Of a stretch of 10,403 bases of DNA, positions 1 to 6,759 are shown one piece after another. This stretch comes from Lactobacillus sp. GTDB taxonomy: Bacteria; Pseudomonadota; Alphaproteobacteria; RF32; CAG-239. Location of the stretch: positions 1 through 10,403 of the forward strand of contig JAISFX010000019.1 in assembly GCA_031263385.1 (NCBI GenBank). The letters are read 5' to 3'. The notes under the pieces are model-generated. The model made no database searches. It had not been told where the DNA came from and saw only the letters and a list, made by a program, of their open reading frames with translations. The first letter of the stretch is position 1, and the number at the start of each line of letters is the position of its first letter. The position numbers were made by a program, and so were the translations under genes.

Positions 1-513
1 GTGGAAATATGCCCCAACCCTCAAAGTAATATCATCAGCAATAATCTTTGCCGCATTTTCCTCTGCTTTTTTTGCCGCCACTGTGGTTGAATAAGGGTTT
101 GCCAAAATATCATAACTCACATAAGACACGCTGTCGTTATTAAACAACTCATTACCTTCTGTATCAAGCATCATATATTTCACCCAATATCTGGCCTTCT
201 CGCGTGTGGCTGTAATATCCTCGCGCAGAGCCTGCAAAACAACCCATGGCTCTTCCGGAATAACTATCAGCCTGTATTTATAATTAGAAGGCTGCCCTTT
301 TGGTGTCAGGCTATCAAGCAAGTGGTTTCTTACAATCTGACCAAACCTATCTTGAATATATTCAACCTTAACCTGCGACATCTCATTAACAATAGATGTA
401 TTATAACTACTACCCGAGTACCATGCTCCTTGGCTTTCTTTTTGAGCATATAAAGGCTCAAACCCACATCCTGCAAGCATAAATACCGCTGATAAAAGAA
501 TAAGTTTTTTCAT
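1..513 (-). CDS. lptE: LPS-assembly lipoprotein LptE (alphaproteobacterial type), C-terminus cut by window edge
   Basis: Reading down from an ATG at 513 gives 171 codons without a stop, so the C-terminus lies beyond position 1, probably by only a few residues given the family's length of about 170-180. The N-terminus is a lipoprotein signal with lipobox LAGC and Cys16, followed by GFEPLY, the usual alphaproteobacterial LptE opening. The later stretch SYDILANPYST and an acidic/alanine-rich helix ending in ADDI..R..AYF also match the family. LptE is the outer-membrane lipoprotein that plugs LptD and helps insert lipopolysaccharide. AAGGA lies 8 nt upstream of the ATG and supports this start. 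The gene follows leuS after 45 bp on the same strand, as in many alphaproteobacteria, where holA comes next. Recognition is from motifs and synteny, not a database search. Confidence 0.85.
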   Translation of the reverse strand, partial: MKKLILLSAVFMLAGCGFEPLYAQKESQGAWYSGSSYNTSIVNEMSQVKVEYIQDRFGQIVRNHLLDSLTPKGQPSNYKYRLIVIPEEPWVVLQALREDITATREKARYWVKYMMLDTEGNELFNNDSVSYVSYDILANPYSTTVAAKKAEENAAKIIADDITLRVGAYFH

Positions 514-558
514 ACAATCAATCCTTAAAAAAGATGTCTGCTCAGGCAGCTTCCCTTA

Positions 559-3003
559 TTATATAACGATATTAACAATCTTATTAGGCACAACAATCAC
601 TTTCTTAATTGCTGCACTACCAACATGCTTCTGCACACTATCTAATGCCAACGCTGCCTTTTCAACATCTACCTGCGGCGCATCTTTTGGCATATCTATT
701 GTACCACGAAGCTTTCCTAATACCTGAACCGCCATTGTCACAACATCATCCTGCGCAAGCTTAGGGTCTCCAACCGGCCAATCAGACTTAAGCACCAATG
801 TACTATGCCCCAGCCTTGCCCACATCTCTTCAGCAACGTGCGGTGCAAATGGAGATATCAACTTCAACAATGTCTCATACATTACGGCAGAAACCTTATC
901 CAGCCCTGACAAGTAATTAACATAAGTCATCATTGAAGACACTGCTGTATTAAAGCGCATACTGTCGATTCTCTCTGTCACTTCAATAATGCATTTATGC
1001 ATTGCTCTCAAGTCATCTTTTGAAGGCTCGATATTGTAAACCTTGTTAAACAAACCATATATCTTGTTAACAAAACGATACACTCCGTTCAAGCTTTCTT
1101 CAGACCATGCTGCCACTTGCTCATATGGTCCGATAAACATTTCGTAAAGCCTGAAAGTATCTGCACCATAGGTCCCCACAATATCATCAGGGTTAACCAC
1201 ATTGCCGCGAGACTTAGACATCTTCTCGCCACCTTCTCCCAAAATCATACCATGAGATGTACGTCTGTTGTATGGCTCTTTTGTTGGCACATACCCTAAA
1301 TCATGAAAGAACTTGTACCAAAAACGAGAATACAACAAGTGCAGCGTAGTGTGCTCCATGCCGCCGTTATACCAGTCAACATTCATCCAATATTTCAATG
1401 CTTCCTGAGATGCAAACTCTTTATCATTATCAGGGTCCAAATAACGCAAGAAGTACCATGAAGAACCTGCCCAACCCGGCATAGTGTCTGTTTCGCGCTT
1501 AGCATGCCCATGACACTTAGGGCAAGTTGTGTTTACCCAGTCTGTAGCCTTTGCTAAAGGAGATTCACCTTCTTCATTTGGCAAATAGTCATTAACCTCT
1601 GGCAACAACAAAGGCAATTCTGATTCTGGCAATGCCACCCAGCCACAAGTATCACAATGAACCATAGGTATAGGCTCGCCCCAATAACGCTGGCGCGAGA
1701 ACAACCAGTCTCTAAGCTTATAATTTATCTTAGCTGTACCAAAGTTATTTTTTTCAGCAAATTCAATTGCCTTTTTAATTCCGTCCTCTTTGCCAAGTCC
1801 ATCTAAGAAGCCAGAGTTAATATGAGGTCCATCACCTTCAAAAGCTTCTTTAGATATATCTCCGCCTTTTAATACTTCAATAATCGGCAGATTAAACTTT
1901 TTAGCAAATGCATAGTCTCTGGAATCATGCGCCGGCACCGCCATAATAGCACCTGTCCCATAACCAGTTAACACATAATCAGATATAAATACCGGGATCA
2001 TCTCTCCATTATATGGGTTCTTTGCTTTCACACCTTTAAGCTCAACGCCGGTTTTTTCTTCATCCATTGTTCTTTGTAAGTCTGACTTAAATGATGCCTG
2101 CTTAATATATGCTCTAACCTCGTCATCATTTTCAAACTTCAATTCTGCCACATATGGATGCTCTGGAGCCAACACCATAAATGTTGCTCCAAATGTTGTA
2201 TCCGGACGTGTAGTAAATACTGTCAGCTTTTTGCCGCCAAACTCAAAATCAAGCTCCGCCCCTTCTGAACGACCAATCCAGTTAATCTGCTGCGACTTAA
2301 CCCTATCCGGAAAGTCTAACCCTTCCAAATCATCAATCAATTTGTCCGCATATTTTGTAATCGCAATCATCCATTGCTCTTTAGTCTTTTTGGTAACCTG
2401 AGTTCCGCAGCGCTCGCATCCGCCGTTAACCACCTCTTCGTTTGCCAAGCTTATCTTACATTGCGGACACCAGTTGATTGCAATTTTATCTTTATAAGCC
2501 ATTCCTTTTTCAAACAGCTTCAAGAACATCCATTGTGTCCACTTATACATTTTAGGATCAGATGTATCAATACACCTGTCCCAGTCAAAACTAAAGCCGA
2601 TAGACTTTAACTGACGAATATAGTTCTGAATATTAGATGCTGTAGAAACCGCAGGATGAACCCCTGTCTTAATGGCATAGTTCTCAGCAGGCAGCCCAAA
2701 TGCATCAAAGCCCATTGGGTATAAAACATTAAATCCCTGCATACGTTTTTTGCGACTTACCACATCCAAAGCCGTATATGAACGTGGGTGCCCAACGTGC
2801 AGACCTTGTGCTGACGGATATGGGAACTCAACCAATGTATAATATTTTTCTTTATTGTGGTCTATCTCAACTTTGTATGACTTCTCTTCATCCCAAATGT
2901 CTTGCCACTTTTTTTCTATCGCCTTAAAATTATATCTGTCCTCAGTATTAAATTCTTTTTGCCACTCTTCAAATGTGGACTTACCATTATATCTTGCAGT
3001 CAT
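559..3003 (-). CDS. leuS: Leucyl-tRNA synthetase (LeuRS)
   Basis: An 814-residue class I aminoacyl-tRNA synthetase that charges tRNA-Leu with leucine in the cytosol. Visible motifs in order are HVGH at 69-72 (the HIGH motif), GFDAFGLPAENYA at 98-110, and a zinc-knuckle Cys set at 179/182/196/199. The CP1 editing domain follows, with TTRPDT at 264-269 and AVPAHD..RD to Asp363. After it come a second Cys set at 450/453/494/497, WAGSSWYF from 511, and KMSKS at 594-598. Both catalytic and editing sites look intact. Length is within the bacterial range (about 805-880). The start sits 7 nt after the stop of the DUF3576 gene, and its ribosome site GGAAGGA overlaps that gene's last codons, so the two are probably cotranscribed and coupled. 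The stop is a tandem TAATAA. The N-terminus carries an extra segment resembling a 19-residue duplication, listed separately. Confidence 0.97.
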   Translation of the reverse strand: MTARYNGKSTFEEWQKEFNTEDRYNFKAIEKKWQDIWDEEKSYKVEIDHNKEKYYTLVEFPYPSAQGLHVGHPRSYTALDVVSRKKRMQGFNVLYPMGFDAFGLPAENYAIKTGVHPAVSTASNIQNYIRQLKSIGFSFDWDRCIDTSDPKMYKWTQWMFLKLFEKGMAYKDKIAINWCPQCKISLANEEVVNGGCERCGTQVTKKTKEQWMIAITKYADKLIDDLEGLDFPDRVKSQQINWIGRSEGAELDFEFGGKKLTVFTTRPDTTFGATFMVLAPEHPYVAELKFENDDEVRAYIKQASFKSDLQRTMDEEKTGVELKGVKAKNPYNGEMIPVFISDYVLTGYGTGAIMAVPAHDSRDYAFAKKFNLPIIEVLKGGDISKEAFEGDGPHINSGFLDGLGKEDGIKKAIEFAEKNNFGTAKINYKLRDWLFSRQRYWGEPIPMVHCDTCGWVALPESELPLLLPEVNDYLPNEEGESPLAKATDWVNTTCPKCHGHAKRETDTMPGWAGSSWYFLRYLDPDNDKEFASQEALKYWMNVDWYNGGMEHTTLHLLYSRFWYKFFHDLGYVPTKEPYNRRTSHGMILGEGGEKMSKSRGNVVNPDDIVGTYGADTFRLYEMFIGPYEQVAAWSEESLNGVYRFVNKIYGLFNKVYNIEPSKDDLRAMHKCIIEVTERIDSMRFNTAVSSMMTYVNYLSGLDKVSAVMYETLLKLISPFAPHVAEEMWARLGHSTLVLKSDWPVGDPKLAQDDVVTMAVQVLGKLRGTIDMPKDAPQVDVEKAALALDSVQKHVGSAAIKKVIVVPNKIVNIVI
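2881..2994 (-). repeat. Two diverged 19-codon tandem units at the LeuRS N-terminus
   Basis: Residues 4-22 and 23-41 of LeuRS both begin RYN, have Lys at unit position 5 and Trp-Gln at positions 11-12, with 7 of 19 residues identical. At DNA level AGATATAAT and TGGCAA recur 57 bp apart. The second unit corresponds to the normal LeuRS start (RYN...IEKKWQ), so the first looks like an added copy. Chance similarity cannot be excluded. Confidence 0.5.
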
Positions 3004-3010
3004 TTTTAAA

Positions 3011-3457
3011 TTATCCTTCCCCTGCTGCTACTTTTCTTCTTAAAATATGTCTTGCTTCAACTAATATAGATTTCTCAATTTCAGCAGCGAGCCTTGCATC
3101 GCTTCTTTCTGCCGAACCACCAATCCTTTTGAAAACCTTCACACTCAAACCATCCGCCCTCAAATCATGAGACAATATATTAACATTAACCTTAAACGCT
3201 TCATCAGAATTATCACTCATCTTAACCCATTCAGTAATGACGATTCCTCCTTTTGAATCAGCTGTCTGCAGTGGCATAAAGTTAAGCTTTGTAAGGGTTG
3301 CCTGCCATAGGTATGGATTAACTCCCAGCTCCTCGGCCAGCTGTTGCTCCTCAGTCAGCTCTGGCTCATCTTCAAAAGACCATAGCACATTTGGTGTTGA
3401 CCAATAACATCCTGATAATAAAGCACATAGTACAAAACTTAACGCTACCCTTTTCAT
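3011..3457 (-). CDS. DUF3576 family lipoprotein
   Basis: A 148-residue protein with a lipoprotein signal peptide: basic MKR, hydrophobic core, then lipobox LSGC with Cys17, predicting a lipid-anchored envelope protein. The body matches the alphaproteobacterial DUF3576 family as I recall it: GVNPYLWQATL at 45-55, FMPL at 60-63, GGIVITEW at 70-77, then FKV.V.IL...LRADGL.V.VF at about 88-109. The molecular function of the family is not established. It is commonly encoded just upstream of leuS and lptE, as here, and two of these three products are envelope lipoproteins. The start ATG is preceded by AGAGGG at 9 nt. The promoter at 3489-3516 probably drives this gene and the two behind it. Confidence 0.88.
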   Translation of the reverse strand: MKRVALSFVLCALLSGCYWSTPNVLWSFEDEPELTEEQQLAEELGVNPYLWQATLTKLNFMPLQTADSKGGIVITEWVKMSDNSDEAFKVNVNILSHDLRADGLSVKVFKRIGGSAERSDARLAAEIEKSILVEARHILRRKVAAGEG

Positions 3458-3488
3458 TTTTAATATCCCTCTAGATTTGGTTAAACTA

Positions 3489-3516
3489 ATTATAGATTCT
3501 ATTAAACAACTTGCAA
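3489..3516 (-). promoter_or_regulatory. Sigma-70 type promoter for the DUF3576-leuS-lptE cluster
   Basis: On the minus strand TTGCAA (-35, 4 of 6 consensus) is separated by 16 bp from a perfect TATAAT (-10). The -10 lies about 30 bp upstream of the DUF3576 start codon, and no other gene intervenes. Predicted from sequence only. Confidence 0.65.
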
Positions 3517-3539
3517 AGTATAACCAATTCAGCTAAAAA
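3511..3539 (+). promoter_or_regulatory. Candidate promoter for the rsmB-led gene set
   Basis: TTGCAA at 3511-3516 is its own reverse complement, so it can also act as a plus-strand -35. A spacer of 17 bp leads to TAAAAA at 3534-3539 (4 of 6). A rival pair is TTGGTT at 3477-3482 with TATTAA at 3500-3505. Either would give a short leader before the ATG at 3567. Both are weak matches. Confidence 0.35.
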
Positions 3540-3566
3540 TACAAGAACATTAAGAAGGAAACCACC

Positions 3567-4748
3567 ATGTCAAGAGAAGCAGTTGTAACCACCCTGCAAA
3601 AGATTTTAAAGAACAAAGAATTCTTTACTGAGCATAAAGAGCAGGCATTTGTAAACATGCTTGTTTTAACAACTCTCCGACACTTGGTTTTCATAAAAAA
3701 AACTCTCAAAAGTTTCATGAAGAAAAAAATATCAAGCTCCGCTTCTTATGCAGAATATGCCCTATACGCTGCTTCTGCCGAGATTTTATATATGGACAGT
3801 CCTGATTATGCTGTCATAAACAGCTATGTAGATTTGATAAAGAAGAACACCGACAAATACATCGCAGGCTTTGCCAATGCTGTGTTGAGGAAGCTCACCC
3901 AAAACAAAGAGGACATCTTGTCCAAAGATAATGGAGAAATATTCCCTCCCGAATTTTATAAAATCCTCAATAAAGACTACAACAAAAGCACCATCTCTCA
4001 GATAGAAAAATCTCTGACTAAAGAACCATTTACAGATATAACCGTCAAAGAGAAAGCAGACTTCTGGGCAACAGAATTAAACGGCAAAAAACTTGATGAT
4101 ACATCGATTCGCCTGCCTCATGGAGTAAAAATTCCGCAGCTAAAAGGCTTTACCGAAGGCAAGTGGTGGGTTCAAGATTTTGCCGCATCGTTGGCTGTAA
4201 AAACTCTGGGCAACATCAAAGGCCTCAAAGCCTTAGACATTTGTGCCGCGCCCGGTGGCAAAACCGCTCAGTTAATCCATAATGGCGCAAAGGTAACCGC
4301 TCTTGATATCTCAGAAACCAGACTCAAAACCCTTGAAGAAAACTTAAAAAGGCTCAACCTTTCTGCAGACAAAATAATCTGCGCTGATGGCATAGAGTTC
4401 TTAAAAACAACTAACGAGAAATATGATGTCATCTTACTTGACGCCCCTTGCTCAGCCACCGGCACCATCCGCCGCCATCCTGAAATCATTCACATAAAAA
4501 CTATTGCTGACATCAATAAACAAACTCAATTACAAAAAGACTTCTTAGATGTCACATCTAACGCCTTAAACACCGGCGGCATCCTTCTTTACTGTGTTTG
4601 CTCAATTACTAAGGCCGAAGGAGAGAAGCAAATAGAAACCTTTCTCTCTCAAAATAAAATGTTTACATTAGAAGAAAGTGTTCGTACTCTTCCACATGAA
4701 GATATGGATTCTTTTTACATTGCCCGCTTAAGAAAGGCATCGTCATGA
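3567..4748 (+). CDS. rsmB: RsmB/NOP-family rRNA (cytosine-5) methyltransferase
   Basis: A 393-residue SAM-dependent RNA m5C methyltransferase, most likely the one modifying 16S rRNA (RsmB, C967 in E. coli numbering). Residues 1-130 form a helical NusB-like RNA-binding domain, including GFANAVLRKL at 101-110. The Rossmann methyltransferase domain has the SAM loop DICAAPGGKT from 234, the acidic SAM-ribose residue in ALDIS (Asp247), motif IV DAPCSATG with Cys295, and motif VI YCVCSI with Cys345, the expected nucleophile. Motif VI reads CVCS rather than the usual STCS, but the key cysteine is kept. It is shorter than typical RsmB (about 430), mainly in linkers. AAGGA lies 7 nt before the ATG. 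The stop overlaps the next start as ATGA, indicating translational coupling. Assignment to RsmB rather than another NOP-family paralogue is inferred from the NusB-like domain. Confidence 0.88.
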   Translation: MSREAVVTTLQKILKNKEFFTEHKEQAFVNMLVLTTLRHLVFIKKTLKSFMKKKISSSASYAEYALYAASAEILYMDSPDYAVINSYVDLIKKNTDKYIAGFANAVLRKLTQNKEDILSKDNGEIFPPEFYKILNKDYNKSTISQIEKSLTKEPFTDITVKEKADFWATELNGKKLDDTSIRLPHGVKIPQLKGFTEGKWWVQDFAASLAVKTLGNIKGLKALDICAAPGGKTAQLIHNGAKVTALDISETRLKTLEENLKRLNLSADKIICADGIEFLKTTNEKYDVILLDAPCSATGTIRRHPEIIHIKTIADINKQTQLQKDFLDVTSNALNTGGILLYCVCSITKAEGEKQIETFLSQNKMFTLEESVRTLPHEDMDSFYIARLRKASS

Positions 4749-5626
4749 TATACATTGTCGGAAACAATTCTTTATCCTGCTACATTGCCGCCAAACTCCA
4801 AGATGTCGGCAAAGACACAACCATTATATCTGGCCGCGCTGACAGCCTGCACCTAAACACCAACGGCATTACATTAAAAGAGGAACACAACCTCCTAAAA
4901 AAACACTACCGCTTCAAAACATCTTTAATGATGAGAGAAGAACCTGAACTGGTCATAATCAGTTGCGATACTGATAATATAAACTCTCACCTCACCACCA
5001 TTTCTAAAAAAATAGTCCAAAATGTTCCCATCATTTTATTCACACCTTTAAGAAACATAAGCTACATAAAACACCTTTTTAACAGCGACATTATCAGGGC
5101 CTATTTTGACGGATACTTCATTCAAAAAGAACAAAGCATCTCTTTGCTCGGACGCTCTCCTTGCATAACACTTTCGGGCAGCCCCGAAGACCCTTTACTC
5201 CAAAGCGCCGCTTCTTTTCTGGAGATTATTTCTCCCAACATCTATTTTGAAGACGACAACAAAGCTTTCTGGAGCTATTTCATTCCTTATGCCTCCGGCT
5301 CAATCTCAAGTACTTTCTACCAACAGAACATCTCTCAACTGGTAAAGGAACAAACATCCAAAGAAGAGCTCCGAGCCCTAACCGAAGAAATAATCACAAT
5401 CGCCAATAAAGAAGGCTGCTACCCTAATAAAGACGATATATTGGGCAGACTTTACACAACCCCGTCATCATACACCTACCCTCTGCTAACAACACTCAAA
5501 ACACACAGCAGAATGAGTGAGCTAAGTACCGTCTGCGGGACTCTCACCAATCTGTCTCATCAATACAAAACCCCGATTCCAACTCTTAGTAGAATGATTA
5601 AAAAAATCTACACAGACCTTGCATAA
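4745..5626 (+). CDS. Ketopantoate reductase-fold (PanE/ApbA-like) protein, probable pseudoenzyme
   Basis: A 293-residue soluble protein. The N-terminal beta-alpha-beta unit (MIYIVGNNSLS...) and the C-terminal helical part resemble PanE. A 26-residue stretch starting at Ala164 lines up without gaps with the catalytic helix of E. coli PanE (ALWRKLAVN...), and the C-terminal SEL...CGTL..L...YKTPIP matches the TEIDY.NG...P region. The dinucleotide motif GxGxxG is GNNSLS, the catalytic Lys is Tyr168, the substrate Asn is Tyr172, and the HNG loop is TPL (100-102). Only the distal Glu (Glu249) is retained. By family knowledge it should not reduce ketopantoate or bind NADPH normally, so a structural or regulatory role is inferred. 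It starts inside the stop of rsmB (ATGA). The family call rests on recalled alignment and is moderately secure; the loss of key residues is direct. Confidence 0.68.
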   Translation: MIYIVGNNSLSCYIAAKLQDVGKDTTIISGRADSLHLNTNGITLKEEHNLLKKHYRFKTSLMMREEPELVIISCDTDNINSHLTTISKKIVQNVPIILFTPLRNISYIKHLFNSDIIRAYFDGYFIQKEQSISLLGRSPCITLSGSPEDPLLQSAASFLEIISPNIYFEDDNKAFWSYFIPYASGSISSTFYQQNISQLVKEQTSKEELRALTEEIITIANKEGCYPNKDDILGRLYTTPSSYTYPLLTTLKTHSRMSELSTVCGTLTNLSHQYKTPIPTLSRMIKKIYTDLA

Positions 5627-5640
5627 GTCGGCAATCTTAG

Positions 5641-5669
5641 TTGAAGAAAGCAAATAAAAATAATAAAAT
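5641..5669 (+). promoter_or_regulatory. Candidate internal promoter before the WecA-like gene
   Basis: TTGAAG (4 of 6) is spaced 17 bp from TAAAAT (5 of 6) in the 77-bp gap between the PanE-like and WecA-like genes, the only sizeable gap in the plus-strand set. It could let the last two genes be expressed separately from rsmB. The region is A/T-rich, so chance matches are likely. Confidence 0.4.
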
Positions 5670-5703
5670 CTCCTAAGATATTTATATTTTGGGGAACCCT
5701 CTG

Positions 5704-6759
5704 ATGAGCACAACATTCATATTTATAACTTCTGCATTTATCATAAGTTTTCTGGTGGGCTTCATCTGTTTTAAATTAAGCTATGAACGCATTTTGTTCA
5801 AAGACAGCTTCTCTCCCATGCTATTGGTCTTGTTTACTGGGTTTGTCGCCGCACTTGAGCTAGCCCCAACAAAATATGACACCTTGTCATTTTTCTCCCT
5901 AACCGAGATTTTCATCATCATAGGTTCTGCCGCAATTATATACACAGTCTCCTCAATTCGCGCTATGGAAAAAACAACCCCTCTGTTCATATTGGCGACA
6001 GCGGCCGCATACATCTTTTTGTACCCATCTGATACAACCCTTTTTAACGATTCCATTCCACCGATTTTTGATAAAATATCAATAATCCTAATTTGGGCAT
6101 TATTCAGTTTCTGCTTCAAATACCTTAACGGCATTGACGGTATCATCAGCATACAAACGACCACCATTGCCGGAGGCCTAATGATTTTATATTTCATAGA
6201 TGCATCTCCTCTCATGCTTTGCATCTTCAGCACCATCCTGCTTGGTGCTTCTCTTTCATTCTTAACCTTCAACCTCCACCCATCCTATTTAAGGTTAACC
6301 AACGGAGCATGTCAGGCCTTAGGCTTTATAATCGCTTGGCTTTTGGTAAAGCTCATTCCTGAGCAATCCGTCACCTGCGGGCTTGTCCTCTCAACATATT
6401 TCATCTGTGAATGTATATTTGCACTCTTTCAGGCGGCCCTTCCCCAAAACAAAGACAAGAATATTTATAAATACACCTCATACCACATGGCCGTATCTTC
6501 TGGCCTAAAAGCTTCAGACACTGCATATTCTATCATGAAAATAACTGCGCTTCTGATTATTCTCAGCGGTTTTCAAGCCTTCTCAGCCAATACCTTTTCA
6601 ATACCGGCTCTCGCATGTGTCACAAGCATTTGGTTCATGCACCGTCTTATCAATTGGAAAGATGGGACCAAAAGCCTTAAGGAAATAAACAAAGACTTTA
6701 TCAGCGATGTTAAAGAAAACATTGATGACATAAAAAAACAAATCACTAAGGACAAATAA
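5704..6759 (+). CDS. Multi-pass membrane protein of the WecA/MraY (glycosyltransferase 4) type, catalytic residues lost
   Basis: A 351-residue integral membrane protein with many hydrophobic helices and a charged, Lys-rich cytoplasmic tail (about 310-351). Family traits of polyprenyl-phosphate N-acetylhexosamine-1-phosphate transferases remain: NGIDGI at 142-147 and FN..P...........LGF..A from Phe189, which aligns without gaps with the FN..PA..FMGD.GS..LG motif. The catalytic aspartates do not. The Asp-Asp pair expected at about 80 reads YT, MGD reads LTN (Asn at 200), and the HxHH loop is reduced to YH. A functional transferase is therefore unlikely, and a role as a lipid-carrier binding or scaffold protein is a guess. 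ATG at 5704 is chosen because GGGGA precedes it by 7-8 nt; a TTG at 5689 is in frame but has no ribosome site. The stop shares a base with the next start (TAATG). Confidence 0.7.
   Translation: MSTTFIFITSAFIISFLVGFICFKLSYERILFKDSFSPMLLVLFTGFVAALELAPTKYDTLSFFSLTEIFIIIGSAAIIYTVSSIRAMEKTTPLFILATAAAYIFLYPSDTTLFNDSIPPIFDKISIILIWALFSFCFKYLNGIDGIISIQTTTIAGGLMILYFIDASPLMLCIFSTILLGASLSFLTFNLHPSYLRLTNGACQALGFIIAWLLVKLIPEQSVTCGLVLSTYFICECIFALFQAALPQNKDKNIYKYTSYHMAVSSGLKASDTAYSIMKITALLIILSGFQAFSANTFSIPALACVTSIWFMHRLINWKDGTKSLKEINKDFISDVKENIDDIKKQITKDK

Noticed and set aside
514..558. Possible terminator in the leuS-lptE gap (CTGC/GCAG stem followed later by T6)
   Set aside because: The stem is only 4 bp and the T run is not adjacent; part of the T run is next to the lptE ribosome site, so cotranscription is more likely.
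5689..5703. Alternative TTG start for the WecA-like gene, five codons upstream
   Set aside because: The GGGGA ribosome-site candidate lies after this TTG and before the ATG at 5704, so the ATG is preferred.
5781..6272. 163-codon open frame on the minus strand inside the WecA-like gene
   Set aside because: It lies antisense to a gene with clear membrane-protein composition, has no ribosome site or known motif, and reads as a shadow.
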